From contig CALMSL010000062.1 of the NCBI GenBank assembly GCA_937872445.1, positions 18,726-82,725 on the forward strand: a stretch of DNA of 64,000 nt, written 5' to 3'. Below the pieces are notes generated by a model. The model saw only the letters and a list, made by a program, of their open reading frames with translations. It did not search any database and was not told where the DNA came from. A program made the position numbers and the translations under genes. This DNA is from an uncultured Microbacteriaceae bacterium (GTDB lineage Bacteria; Actinomycetota; Actinomycetes; Actinomycetales; Microbacteriaceae). Shown here piece after piece: positions 44,805 through 56,073 of the stretch; the first letter of the stretch is position 1, and each line of letters starts with the position of its first letter.

Positions 44805-44810
44805 GAGCCG

Positions 44811-45239
44811 ATGAGCGCCGCTCGCCGCAACGACGTCACGACACGACCGACAACCGTTCCCGTCGAGGAGTTCCTCGCTACCGTGACCAAGGAACGCAGG
44901 CTCGCGGATGCGAGGAAGATCATCGCGATCATGCGCCGGGTGACCGGGGTGGAACCCGTCATGTCGGGTGCTTCCGTGATCGGCTTCGGCAGCTACCACT
45001 ACCGCTATGCGACCGGCCACGAGGGCGACACTCCCGTGGTGGGGCTCTCGCCGCGTTCGGCCGCCATGTCGGTATACGGGCTCTACAACGCATACGACCC
45101 GGATCCCCGGTTCGAGAAGCTTGGGCCGCACAAAGTCGGCAAGAGCTGTCTGTACATCACCCGGTTCGACGCGGTCGATCAGGACCTGTTCGAGACGTTC
45201 GTGCGGGAAGCCTGGGATCGGCAGGGTTCGCCCTGCTGA
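44811..45239 (+). CDS. DUF1801 domain protein
   Basis: A 142-residue soluble protein of the DUF1801/YdhG-like fold. Characteristic stretches are [20 protein letters not shown] (about 34-53), [20 protein letters not shown] and [20 protein letters not shown]. The biochemical role is not known to me. It starts at ATG 44811 right behind a -10 box. Its end is fused into prmC: the stop TGA 45237-45239 overlaps a CTG codon that is the best candidate start of prmC, so the two would be translationally coupled. Confidence 0.85.
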   Translation: MSAARRNDVTTRPTTVPVEEFLATVTKERRLADARKIIAIMRRVTGVEPVMSGASVIGFGSYHYRYATGHEGDTPVVGLSPRSAAMSVYGLYNAYDPDPRFEKLGPHKVGKSCLYITRFDAVDQDLFETFVREAWDRQGSPC

Positions 45240-46099
45240 CACCCACCACGATCCGCGCAGTACGTGACAGGGCGGCAGCCGAGCTCGCTGCGGCGGCAGT
45301 CCCCGACCCCCAGGTCGATACCGAGCTTCTCATCGGTCACATTCTGGGCTTGAGCCGGGGAGAAGTGCAGGCCAAGATCGCGCTGGATGCGCCAATACCG
45401 CCCGATGCCGCCGCGGAGATACTCGCGCTCGCGAAGCGCCGCGCCTCCCGCGAGCCGGTGCAGCACATCACAGGGCGCGCGCCATTTCGCGGAGTCGAAC
45501 TTCTCGTGGGACCGGGAGTGTTCGTGCCGCGGCCGGAAACCGAACTTGTCGCGCAGTTCGCGATCGACGCGTTGCGGGCCAGTGCGGAGCCGGAACCCGT
45601 CGCGGTGGATTTGGGCACCGGAAGCGGGGCCATAGCGATTGCGCTGGCAACCGAAGTGCCGCACTCCCGCGTGTTCGCCGTGGAGATCTCCGAGGAAGCC
45701 CACGCGTGGGCCGCGCGCAATGTCGCGTCATCCCGCGCCGAAAATCTGGACCTGCGGCTGGGCGATCTGTCCACCGCGTTCCCCGAACTGGACGGCAGCG
45801 TCGCGGTCGTGATCTCGAATCCGCCGTACGTGCCCGCGGATGCGGTTCCCCGCGACCCCGAGGTGCGCCTGTTCGACCCGGCGTTGGCACTGTACGGCGG
45901 TGAGGACGGCCTCGACGTGGTGCGCGAAGTCTCCGCCGCCGCCCGTCGGCTCCTGCGCTCCGGCGGCACGCTCGTGCTCGAACACGGAGAACTGCAGGGC
46001 GAGGCGATTCGCCGCCTTCTCGACGCCGACGGTTGGCGGGCCACGTCCACGCACCCGGATCTTCTCGGCCGCGACCGCGCTACCGTTGCGCTGCGCTAG
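45236..46099 (+). CDS. prmC: peptide chain release factor N5-glutamine methyltransferase, apparent CTG start
   Basis: A methyltransferase that modifies the GGQ glutamine of release factors. The SAM motif is VAVDLGTGSGAIAIALA (about 122-138) and the catalytic motif VISNPPYVP (NPPY at 195-198). The family has an N-terminal helical domain of about 80 residues. Here that domain (TIRAVRDRAAAELAAAAVPD and on) reads openly back to 45236, but no ATG, GTG or TTG occurs in frame before TTG 45352 region (45350), which would delete 38 conserved-looking residues. The CTG at 45236 forms a CTGA overlap with the DUF1801 stop and has AGGG about 8 bases upstream. I therefore annotate a CTG start (287 residues); TTG 45350 (249 residues) is the alternative. 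The stop overlaps the convergent HAD gene. Confidence 0.85.
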   Translation: MTPTTIRAVRDRAAAELAAAAVPDPQVDTELLIGHILGLSRGEVQAKIALDAPIPPDAAAEILALAKRRASREPVQHITGRAPFRGVELLVGPGVFVPRPETELVAQFAIDALRASAEPEPVAVDLGTGSGAIAIALATEVPHSRVFAVEISEEAHAWAARNVASSRAENLDLRLGDLSTAFPELDGSVAVVISNPPYVPADAVPRDPEVRLFDPALALYGGEDGLDVVREVSAAARRLLRSGGTLVLEHGELQGEAIRRLLDADGWRATSTHPDLLGRDRATVALR

Positions 46100-46728
46100 C
46101 TCCTGGTGCGCTGTGCGAACGCTTCGACGGCGTCCTGCAGAGCGGCCGTTTGCGGTGTGTCCCCGACCCACTGGATCTGGTAGGGGTGGATGCCTACCGC
46201 CGCGGCGCCCGCCGTATTGGCTTCCGAATCGTCGGTGAAGAACGTGTTTTCCGGCGACGCTCCGAATCGTTCGAGTGCCAGGCGGTAAATCGCGGCGTCG
46301 GGCTTGCGCACTCCGAGGTCGCTGCTCACGAGCACATTCCCGCCGACGACCTCCGCGACATCCGGCGCCAGGATGTGAAACGATTCGGCGAACGGCGACG
46401 GGTTGTTCGTGAGCACGCCGACGGTCCCGAGCGTCGACGCCGTGCGCAGAGCGTCCACGGACCCGGCAATCCGGGTGCTGGCGAGCATTCGGGTTTCCCG
46501 CCACTGCTCCAGCGTCAGGTGCGCCCCGGTTTGCTTGTGAAACTCGGCAAGATATTCGTCGGAGGTGGGCCACTCGCCGGCCTCTGCGCGTTTTTCGAAA
46601 CCGGCCGCCCACCAGTCCTTGGCCAGACGGTACTGGCTTACGCCCGTGACGAGGCTTAGCGCCGGGAGCCGGTACCGGAAGTCGTAGTTGTAAAGAGTCT
46701 CGTCAAAGTCGAACAAGTACAAATCCAC
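46096..46728 (-). CDS. HAD-family hydrolase
   Basis: A 210-residue haloacid-dehalogenase-like phosphatase. Motif I is LYLFDFDETLYN near residue 5, with the nucleophile Asp. Motif II is VGVLTNN, motif III the Lys in GVRKPDAAIY, and motif IV FFTDDSEANTAGA. It resembles the subfamily IA HAD enzymes (YjjG/HDHD group). The substrate is unknown. I place the start at GTG 46728, which has GGAGGAGA upstream; an in-frame start 84 bp further up would add a non-conserved leader and overlap tsaC. Its stop TAG overlaps the prmC stop in the palindrome CTAG. Confidence 0.87.
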   Translation of the reverse strand: MDLYLFDFDETLYNYDFRYRLPALSLVTGVSQYRLAKDWWAAGFEKRAEAGEWPTSDEYLAEFHKQTGAHLTLEQWRETRMLASTRIAGSVDALRTASTLGTVGVLTNNPSPFAESFHILAPDVAEVVGGNVLVSSDLGVRKPDAAIYRLALERFGASPENTFFTDDSEANTAGAAAVGIHPYQIQWVGDTPQTAALQDAVEAFAQRTRS

Positions 46729-46801
46729 GCCGGGTCTCCTCCACTGCACCGTGCGGGTGCCGCTGGAACTACAGTCTGCCCGAAGTAGGATGGCAATCGA
46801 C

Positions 46802-47461
46802 ATGGCGACCATCTACAACTGCTTGGACAGCACCGAGCTCCTCACCGGCATGCGCCTCGCACGGCAGGCGCTCGGAATGGGCGAACTCATCGTCCTGCCC
46901 ACCGACACCGTCTACGGAATCGGCGCTGACGCGTTCAGCCCTGCCGCCGTCCGACGGCTGCTCGAGGCGAAGGGCAGGGGCCGCACCGCGCCGCCGCCCG
47001 TGCTCATCCCGGGCATTCCGACGCTCGACGCGCTCGCCGAGGGCATCCCGGACGAGGTCCGCGCGCTCGTGAAGGCGTTCTGGCCCGGCGCTCTCACCAT
47101 CATCCTGCCGGCACGGGAATCGCTCAACTGGGACCTGGGGGACACCCACGGCACCGTGGCATTGCGGATGCCGGACAATGAGATCGCGCTCGAACTTCTG
47201 TCGGAGTCCGGGCCGCTTGCTGTCTCCTCCGCCAACCTCACCGGCCAGCCCCCCGCAAGCACTGCCCAGGAAGCGTTCGACTCACTCGCCGACCGCGTAT
47301 CGGTGTATCTGGACGGCGGACCAGTCGGGTTGACGATCGAGCCGGGCAATGACCCCGGTTCCACCATCGTCGATGCCACCGGCATCGCGCTGGGCAGGGA
47401 ACTGGCCATCGTGCGGCATGGCGCCATCCCCGACGAGGCCATCTTCCAGGCCATCCGATGA
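46802..47461 (+). CDS. tsaC: L-threonylcarbamoyladenylate synthase (Sua5/YrdC family)
   Basis: A 219-residue enzyme making threonylcarbamoyl-AMP for the t6A37 modification of ANN-decoding tRNAs. Conserved segments are GELIVLPTDTVYGIGADAFS (about 25-44), the FWPGALTIIL stretch, HGTVALRMPDNEIAL and VSSANLTGQPPAS. It ends with a short extra region but lacks the full Sua5 C-terminal domain. The start is ATG 46802, with AGGATGG about 8 bases ahead; ATG 46790 is the alternative. TACAGT at 46770-46775 may be its -10. It lies between prmC and the WecA-like gene as in Mycobacterium. Confidence 0.92.
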   Translation: MATIYNCLDSTELLTGMRLARQALGMGELIVLPTDTVYGIGADAFSPAAVRRLLEAKGRGRTAPPPVLIPGIPTLDALAEGIPDEVRALVKAFWPGALTIILPARESLNWDLGDTHGTVALRMPDNEIALELLSESGPLAVSSANLTGQPPASTAQEAFDSLADRVSVYLDGGPVGLTIEPGNDPGSTIVDATGIALGRELAIVRHGAIPDEAIFQAIR

Positions 47462-47474
47462 GCGGGGCGATCGG

Positions 47475-48626
47475 GTGATCTTCTACATTCTGGCCGGCGT
47501 GGTTTCCGCCGCGGTGACCTGGGGGGTGTCGTGGGTCATCCTGCGGCTCAGCTCGAAGTACAAGCTGTACCCGACGATTCGCGACCGCGACGTCCACTCC
47601 ACCCCAACGCCGCGGCTGGGCGGGTTGGCGATGTTCTCCGGGATACTGGTGGCGTTCGCCGTGGCGAGCCAGGTGAGCTGGTTCCACCTCGTGTTCGCGA
47701 GGCCGGGCCAGATTTTGGCCATTCTCGGCGCGGCCGGCATCATCGTCCTCATCGGGGTCGCGGACGACATTTGGGACCTCGACTGGCTTACCAAGCTCGC
47801 GGGCCAGATCATCGCGGCGGGGCTTCTCGTGTGGCAGGGCGTCCAACTCGTGACGCTTCCAGTCGGCGGAATCACGGTGGTCCCACCCGTTGTCGGGCTC
47901 ATCCTCAGCGTCGGGGCCGTCGTTCTCGTCATGAATGCGGTGAACTTCATCGACGGTCTGGACGGGCTCGTGGCCGGTGTCGCGATTATCGCCAACGGTG
48001 CGTTCTTCATTTACAGCTACATTCTTGCCCGCGCCGTCGGCGAGACCGAGTACTTCAACCTCGCCTCGCTCATTACCGCGGTGCTCATCGGCGCGTGCCT
48101 CGGGTTTCTCCCGCTCAACTGGCATCCGGCGAAGCTCTTCATGGGCGATTCGGGCGCGCTGCTCGTCGGCCTCCTGATGGCCACCTCGGCGATATCGGTC
48201 ACCGGACAAATTGACCCGAATACGCTGCAGTCCGGACGCCTTCTCGCGCCAGCGTTCATCCCGATCGTACTTCCGCTGGCGATCCTCCTGATTCCTTTGC
48301 TCGACTTCATGCTCGCCGTGACCCGGCGCATTCGGGCAGGGAAGTCGCCGTTCAGCGCGGACCGCAAACACCTTCACCACCGGCTCCTGGACATGGGACA
48401 CACGCACCTCCAGGCGGTTCTGATTTTCTACTCCTGGACTGCCGTCGTTTCGATCGGGGTGCTGAGTTTCCTGTTCATCCCCTGGGGCTGGTCGATCGCG
48501 TTCATCGTGGTGGGGCTCGCGATCACCACGGTTGTGACGCTCGCGCCGCTGGGAAAGCGGATGCGGCGTGCCGCACGGTCGGCGCAGGCAGTCCCTGCGC
48601 CGCACAAGAAGGGGGCACCGTCGTGA
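47475..48626 (+). CDS. wecA: WecA/Rfe-type undecaprenyl-phosphate sugar-1-phosphate transferase
   Basis: A 383-residue polytopic membrane enzyme that moves a sugar-1-phosphate, usually GlcNAc-1-P, from a UDP-sugar to a polyprenyl phosphate, starting cell-wall polysaccharide or linkage-unit synthesis. About eleven helices are seen. Cytoplasmic loops contain RDRDVHSTPTPRLGG, IGVADDIWDLDWLTKL, the Mg-binding NAVNFIDGLDGLVAG, the LFMGDSGALLVG motif and the HxHH-like DRKHLHHRLLDMGHT. GTG 47475 is preceded by GGGGCG. Position between tsaC and the atp operon matches rfe of M. tuberculosis. The exact sugar is inferred. Confidence 0.9.
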   Translation: MIFYILAGVVSAAVTWGVSWVILRLSSKYKLYPTIRDRDVHSTPTPRLGGLAMFSGILVAFAVASQVSWFHLVFARPGQILAILGAAGIIVLIGVADDIWDLDWLTKLAGQIIAAGLLVWQGVQLVTLPVGGITVVPPVVGLILSVGAVVLVMNAVNFIDGLDGLVAGVAIIANGAFFIYSYILARAVGETEYFNLASLITAVLIGACLGFLPLNWHPAKLFMGDSGALLVGLLMATSAISVTGQIDPNTLQSGRLLAPAFIPIVLPLAILLIPLLDFMLAVTRRIRAGKSPFSADRKHLHHRLLDMGHTHLQAVLIFYSWTAVVSIGVLSFLFIPWGWSIAFIVVGLAITTVVTLAPLGKRMRRAARSAQAVPAPHKKGAPS

Positions 48627-49135
48627 CGGACCATTCCGCGGGTGAGGGATCCCGCATCGACAGTCATCCGCGCGCCGCGCCCGTGTATTCGCGCGCGCTG
48701 CGGCTCGGCAGCTTCGTGACCCTCGGCATCGCGATCCTCGGGTCCGTCGCCGGCTATTTCCTGGCCGGCCTCCCCGGCGTGTTCAGCGCGCTCATGGGGG
48801 CCGGGCTGGCTCTCGTATTCATGGGCCTCACCGCGGTGAGCATGATCGTCGCGGTGCGGGTCACCAGAAATTCTCCGCCTCCCGATGTGCGCTTCTTCGG
48901 AATCGTCGTCGGCGCCTGGTTCGTGAAGCTCCTCGTCTTCGTCGGGGTGGCCATCTGGCTGCGCGGCCAGCCCTGGCTCGACCCGATGGTGTTCTTCGTC
49001 GCGGCACTGACCGCCGTCATTGCGCTGCTCATCGTCGACGTCGTCGCGTTGCAGACGAGCCGCGTTCCGTATGTGGATGTCACTTTGCCCGGCGAAGGAT
49101 CGAATTCGACGGACAAAGCAGCGCCAAATTCTTGA
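48623..49135 (+). CDS. AtpI-position membrane protein
   Basis: A 170-residue protein with four transmembrane helices (about 28-47, 52-75, 92-112, 119-142) and hydrophilic ends. Its place directly ahead of atpB corresponds to Rv1303 of M. tuberculosis and to atpI of other bacteria, so a role in assembling the c-ring or in Mg uptake for the synthase is possible but not shown. The start is GTG 48623, overlapping the wecA stop (GTGA). Its TGA lies inside a stem-loop followed by five T residues (49131-49154). Confidence 0.75.
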   Translation: MTDHSAGEGSRIDSHPRAAPVYSRALRLGSFVTLGIAILGSVAGYFLAGLPGVFSALMGAGLALVFMGLTAVSMIVAVRVTRNSPPPDVRFFGIVVGAWFVKLLVFVGVAIWLRGQPWLDPMVFFVAALTAVIALLIVDVVALQTSRVPYVDVTLPGEGSNSTDKAAPNS

Positions 49136-49154
49136 TAGGGTTATCAAGGTTTTT
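49131..49154 (+). terminator. terminator- or attenuator-like stem-loop ahead of atpB
   Basis: CTTGATA (49131-49137) and TATCAAG (49142-49148) form a perfect 7-bp stem with loop GGGT, followed by G and five T (49150-49154). It begins before the stop codon of the preceding gene and ends 44 bases before the atpB start. The stem is AT-rich and so weak, but it is out of character for this GC-rich region. The same 63-bp gap should also hold any atp promoter; I see no convincing -10 there. Confidence 0.45.
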
Positions 49155-49198
49155 ACCGTCCTAACGCTGCGCGTCCCGCCCTACGTCTGGAGCACATC

Positions 49199-50026
49199 CT
49201 GCTTGCCACAATTCTTACCGCATCGCTCTTTGCCTCCGGCGATGAGCCGGGCGGCGGGTTTGTCGGCCCTTCGATTTACGAGTTCTTCCCGCCCGTCATT
49301 CTCTTCGCCGGCACCCCATTCGAACTCAACCGCATTCTGCTGATTCGCCTCCTCGCGGTCGGCGTGCTCGTGCTCGTGCTGTGGCTCGGCACGCGGAAAC
49401 TCAAACTTGTCCCCGGTCGCGGCCAGGTTGCAATGGAATTCGCGATCGATTTTGCGCGCAAGGGCATCGCCATCGAAACCCTCGGCGAAAAAGAGGGCAA
49501 GCGCTTTGCGCCGCTCATCATGACGATCTTTTTCCTCACACTCGCGCTCAACCTCACGGGTACGATTCCGGGGTTGCAGATCGCGAGCACCGGGCTCATC
49601 GGCCAGGCGATCATCCTGGCGGTCATCGCCTACGTGACGTTCGTGTATGCGGGGATCCGCAAGTTCGGTGTCGGCGGATTCTTCAAGAACGCCCTGTGGC
49701 TGCCCGGCGTGCCCGTCGCCATCAAACCGCTCATCGCGGTCCTTGAAGTTCTCTCGACGTTCATCGTGCGCCCCATCACGCTCACCCTCCGGCTCACCAT
49801 GAACATGGTCGCCGGGCACATGCTGCTCGTTCTGTGTTTCCTCGCGACCGGATTTTTCTTCTCGCTCCTGGTCGGGGGAAACGCGATCGGCCTGATCGGT
49901 GCCGGAACTCTCCTGATGGGGATTGCCTTCACGGTCCTCGAAATTTTCGTCGCCGCGCTGCAGGCGTACATCTTCGCCATCCTCACGGCCATCTACATCC
50001 AGCTGGCTCTGGCCGAAGGGCACTAA
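49199..50026 (+). CDS. atpB: ATP synthase subunit a (Fo), apparent CTG start
   Basis: The proton-channel subunit of the membrane sector, about 275 residues. The key stretch with the essential Arg is in ITLTLRLTMNMVAGHMLLV, and the C-terminal helix is QAYIFAILTAIYIQLALAEGH. The N-terminal part GPSIYEFFPPVILFAGTPFE matches the family and lies upstream of the first canonical in-frame start (GTG 49364), so that start is wrong. Between the in-frame stop at 49136 and 49364 no ATG, GTG or TTG exists in frame. The CTG at 49199 has GGAG 6 bases ahead and gives a normal N-terminus. I annotate it as the start. First gene of atpBEFHAGDC. Confidence 0.88.
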   Translation: MLATILTASLFASGDEPGGGFVGPSIYEFFPPVILFAGTPFELNRILLIRLLAVGVLVLVLWLGTRKLKLVPGRGQVAMEFAIDFARKGIAIETLGEKEGKRFAPLIMTIFFLTLALNLTGTIPGLQIASTGLIGQAIILAVIAYVTFVYAGIRKFGVGGFFKNALWLPGVPVAIKPLIAVLEVLSTFIVRPITLTLRLTMNMVAGHMLLVLCFLATGFFFSLLVGGNAIGLIGAGTLLMGIAFTVLEIFVAALQAYIFAILTAIYIQLALAEGH

Positions 50027-50284
<258 letters not shown>

Positions 50285-50314
50285 GCCTCGCACCTCGATC
50301 CAAAGGAGTCCTGA

Positions 50315-50884
50315 ATGCATACCGCATTCTTCCTCGCCGCGGCCGTACCGCCCGCCGACGGGTCGCAGCACAGCATCCTCCTTCCGGAGCTGCCCGACCT
50401 GATCTGGGGGACCGTCGCCTTCATCGTCGTGCTGGTCGTGATCATTCGGGTCGTCCTTCCGAACATCAACCGCGCGCTGGACGCGCGCCACGATGCCATC
50501 GAGGGCGGAATCCTCCGTGCAGAGAAGGTTCAGGCCGAAGCCGAAGCGACGAAAGGCGAGTTCGAGGCCGCACTGGCGGAAGCCCGCACGGAGGCGGGAA
50601 AGATCCGCGAGCAGGCCAGGGAAGACGGCATGCGGATTCTCGCCGAGCTCAAGGAGCAGGCGCAGGCCGAGGCGGCGCGCATCGCCGCAGCGGCACAGGC
50701 AACCATCGAGGTCGAGCGGCAGAATGCGCTCAACTCCCTGAAGGCCGAGGTCGGCACGCTGGCGCTCAGCCTCGCCTCCGGTGTGATCGGCGCGAGCCTC
50801 GAGGACGACAAGCGCTCCGCGGCGATCGTCGACAAATTCCTCGCCGACCTTGACTCAGACGCTTCCATCGGAGCGAGCAAGTAA
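50315..50884 (+). CDS. atpF: ATP synthase subunit b (Fo)
   Basis: A 189-residue peripheral-stalk subunit. One N-terminal transmembrane helix (about 33-52, GTVAFIVVLVVIIRVVLP) is followed by a long charged helix for dimerisation (ALDARHDAIEGGILRAEKVQ through about residue 165). It is not fused to delta, unlike the Mycobacterium b-delta protein. Its TAA shares one base with the atpH ATG (TAATG). AAAGGAG is placed upstream. Confidence 0.95.
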   Translation: MHTAFFLAAAVPPADGSQHSILLPELPDLIWGTVAFIVVLVVIIRVVLPNINRALDARHDAIEGGILRAEKVQAEAEATKGEFEAALAEARTEAGKIREQAREDGMRILAELKEQAQAEAARIAAAAQATIEVERQNALNSLKAEVGTLALSLASGVIGASLEDDKRSAAIVDKFLADLDSDASIGASK

Positions 50885-51675
50885 TGGGCTCAGCGACCAG
50901 GGAAGCGGTTGCCGCGGCGAAAGCGGCGATCGCCGCACGCCCGAGCGCCGCAACGCTGGCCGTCGGCGAGGAGCTGTTCTCGGCCGGGCGCGCGATCGGC
51001 GGATCGGCGCAGCTGCTCGGCGCACTGACCGACCCGTCGGCGGGGGCGAAGGAGAAAGCACGCCTCGTCGACGCGGTGTTTTCGTCTCTCGGCAACGAAT
51101 CGCGCAGCCTGCTCACCGGGCTCGCGCAAAGCCGCTGGTCCGAAGCATCGGACTTCCTGTTCGGCGTGGAGGAGCTTGGACTCAGGGTCATGGCGTCCTC
51201 CGCAGAGGGCGGCATCGACATTCCCGCTGAGCTGTTCGCGTTCGGCCAGCTCGTCGGAACGAACGCCGAACTTGAACTCGCGGTCGGCAGCAAACTGGGA
51301 GACCCGAGCGCGAAGGCCGCACTCATCTCCTCGCTGCTGCGCGGCCGTGCGAGCGACCAGACGATTGCGATCGTGAGCCATCTCGTGCAGCAGCCGCTCG
51401 GCCGCCGCATCGGCGCCCTGCTGGCGGCAGCCGCCGACATCGTCGCCGACCAGTCTGGGCTCGCTGTGGCCACCGTCACTGTGGCGTCACGGCTCGATGA
51501 CGGCCAGGTGGATCGGCTCCGCGCGGCGCTGGCGAAAAACTACGGCGAGCTTCGCATCAACCAGATCGTCGATCCGGCAATTCTTGGCGGTGTCCGCGTC
51601 GCCGTCGCCAGCGACGTCATCGACGATACCGTCGCGACCCGGCTGAAAGAACTCAAACTTCAACTCGTCGGCTAA
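50884..51675 (+). CDS. atpH: ATP synthase subunit delta (F1)
   Basis: A 263-residue stalk subunit linking F1 to the b dimer. It is longer than the 180 residues of E. coli delta, with an extended N-terminal helical domain as in other actinobacteria. The C-terminal part holds [20 protein letters not shown] and the typical [20 protein letters not shown] with the ending [10 protein letters not shown]. It is coupled to atpF by a one-base overlap. Confidence 0.94.
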   Translation: MGSATREAVAAAKAAIAARPSAATLAVGEELFSAGRAIGGSAQLLGALTDPSAGAKEKARLVDAVFSSLGNESRSLLTGLAQSRWSEASDFLFGVEELGLRVMASSAEGGIDIPAELFAFGQLVGTNAELELAVGSKLGDPSAKAALISSLLRGRASDQTIAIVSHLVQQPLGRRIGALLAAAADIVADQSGLAVATVTVASRLDDGQVDRLRAALAKNYGELRINQIVDPAILGGVRVAVASDVIDDTVATRLKELKLQLVG

Positions 51676-51727
51676 ACGCCGAGAACTACCCAGGGGCCAG
51701 TGCGCTCCGCAACGTAGAGGAAAAACA

Positions 51728-53365
51728 ATGGCAGAACTGACCATCAGCCCGGACGAGATCCGCGATGCCCTGCAGGACTTCGCGAAGTCGTACGAGCCGA
51801 ACAAGGCCGGCGCAAACGAGGTCGGGCACGTGATCGACACCGCCGACGGAATCGCCCACGTCCAGGGGCTGCCGGGGGCGATGGCGAACGAATTGCTCCG
51901 CTTCGCCGACGGAACGCTCGGTCTTGCGCTGAACCTCGACGAAAGCGAAATCGGCGTCGTCATCCTCGGAGACTTCGGTGGAATCGCCGAAGGCATGGAA
52001 GTGACCCGCACGGGCGAGGTGCTGTCGGTTCCGGTCGGCGACGCGTACCTCGGCCGCGTCGTGGACCCGCTCGGCAACCCCATCGACGGCCTCGGCGAGA
52101 TCAAGTCCGAGGGACGTCGCGCCCTGGAACTTCAGGCGCCCGGCGTCATGCAGCGCAAGAGCGTTCACGAGCCCATGCAGACCGGCATCAAGGCCATCGA
52201 CGCGATGATCCCGATCGGGCGTGGCCAGCGCCAGCTCATCATCGGCGACCGCCAGACCGGCAAGACCGCTCTCGCGATCGACACGATCATCAACCAGAAG
52301 GCGAACTGGGATTCCGGCGACGTCAACAAGCAGGTGCGCTGCATCTACGTTGCGATCGGCCAGAAAGGTTCGACGATCGCGAGTGTGAAGGGCGCCCTGG
52401 AGGATGCCGGAGCGCTCGAATACACGACGATCGTCGCGAGTCCGGCGTCCGACGCCGCAGGCTTCAAATACCTCGCCCCCTACACCGGAAGCGCGATCGG
52501 CCAGCACTGGATGTACGGCGGAAAGCACGTCCTCATCGTGTTCGACGACCTCTCCAAGCAGGCGGAGGCCTACCGCGCCGTGTCGCTTCTTCTGCGCCGC
52601 CCGCCCGGACGCGAGGCATACCCCGGTGACGTGTTCTACCTGCACTCCCGTTTGCTGGAGCGCTGTGCGAAACTCTCCGACGACCTGGGCGCAGGATCGA
52701 TGACGGGTCTTCCCATCATCGAGACGAAGGCGAACGACGTCGCCGCCTACATCCCGACCAACGTAATCTCGATCACCGATGGCCAGATCTTCCTGCAGTC
52801 CGACCTGTTCAACGCGAACCAGCGCCCCGCCGTGGACGTCGGTATCTCGGTGTCCCGTGTTGGTGGCGACGCTCAGGTCAAGTCGATCAAGAAGGTCTCC
52901 GGAACCCTGAAGATCGAACTCGCGCAGTACCGTTCGCTCGAAGCGTTCGCGATGTTCGCGTCCGACCTGGATGCCGCCAGCCGCCGCCAGCTCGCGCGCG
53001 GTGCCCGGCTCACCGAGCTCCTGAAGCAGCCGCAGTACTCGCCGTACCCGGTCGAGGATCAGGTCGTCTCGATCTGGGCCGGAACGAACGGCAAGCTCGA
53101 CGAGGTTCCGGTTGAGGACATCCTGCGTTTCGAGCGCGAACTCCTCGACCACCTCGCACGCCACACGAAGGTGCTGGATACGCTGCGCGACAGCAACGTG
53201 CTGGATGACAAGACGGTGGCGACCCTCGATAAGGAGATCGACAAGTTCAAGCTGCAGTTCCAGACCGGAGAAGGCAAACCGCTCATCGCGGCCGGAAAGG
53301 AAGAATTCGAGGAAATCGCCCCCGAAGACATCGCGCAGGAACAAATCGTGAAGAAGCGTCGGTAG
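51728..53365 (+). CDS. atpA: ATP synthase subunit alpha (F1)
   Basis: A 545-residue regulatory nucleotide-binding subunit. An N-terminal beta barrel (about 25-95) precedes the P-loop [15 protein letters not shown] (about 173-187). The family signature region [17 protein letters not shown] and the arginine finger within it are present. The C-terminal helical domain ends [18 protein letters not shown], a short charged tail compared with mycobacterial alpha. It starts at ATG 51728 with AGAGGAAAAAC ahead, 52 bp after atpH. Confidence 0.98.
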   Translation: MAELTISPDEIRDALQDFAKSYEPNKAGANEVGHVIDTADGIAHVQGLPGAMANELLRFADGTLGLALNLDESEIGVVILGDFGGIAEGMEVTRTGEVLSVPVGDAYLGRVVDPLGNPIDGLGEIKSEGRRALELQAPGVMQRKSVHEPMQTGIKAIDAMIPIGRGQRQLIIGDRQTGKTALAIDTIINQKANWDSGDVNKQVRCIYVAIGQKGSTIASVKGALEDAGALEYTTIVASPASDAAGFKYLAPYTGSAIGQHWMYGGKHVLIVFDDLSKQAEAYRAVSLLLRRPPGREAYPGDVFYLHSRLLERCAKLSDDLGAGSMTGLPIIETKANDVAAYIPTNVISITDGQIFLQSDLFNANQRPAVDVGISVSRVGGDAQVKSIKKVSGTLKIELAQYRSLEAFAMFASDLDAASRRQLARGARLTELLKQPQYSPYPVEDQVVSIWAGTNGKLDEVPVEDILRFERELLDHLARHTKVLDTLRDSNVLDDKTVATLDKEIDKFKLQFQTGEGKPLIAAGKEEFEEIAPEDIAQEQIVKKRR

Positions 53366-53371
53366 AAAACA

Positions 53372-55793
<2,422 letters not shown>

Positions 55794-55794
55794 C

Positions 55795-56073
55795 ATGCCC
55801 CTCAGTGTGAGCGTCGTGTCGGCGGACCATGAAGTGTGGTCCGGCGAGGCGAAGCAACTCGTCGCGAAGACCATGATCGGCGAAATCGGCATTTTGTCCG
55901 GCCACGAGCCCGTGCTCGCCATCCTGGACGTCGGCGAGGTGCGCATCACGCTGGAGGACGGGAGCGTCGTGAAGGCCCGTGCGGAAGACGGATTCCTGTC
56001 GGTCGAGCACGACATCGTCACGGTCGTCGCCCGAAACGCTGAGCTGGTGCACACCGACACTGCCGCGCGGTAG
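55795..56073 (+). CDS. atpC: ATP synthase subunit epsilon (F1)
   Basis: A 92-residue subunit made of the N-terminal beta sandwich only (LSVSVVSADHEVWSGEAKQL, GEIGILSGHEPVLAIL, AEDGFLSVEHDIVTVV). The C-terminal helical hairpin that can inhibit ATP hydrolysis in E. coli is missing, so hydrolysis must be restrained in another way if at all. I chose ATG 55795, one base after atpD; an in-frame start inside atpD is not conserved. Last gene of the atp operon. Its TAG shares a base with the GTG of yaaA. Confidence 0.94.
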   Translation: MPLSVSVVSADHEVWSGEAKQLVAKTMIGEIGILSGHEPVLAILDVGEVRITLEDGSVVKARAEDGFLSVEHDIVTVVARNAELVHTDTAAR

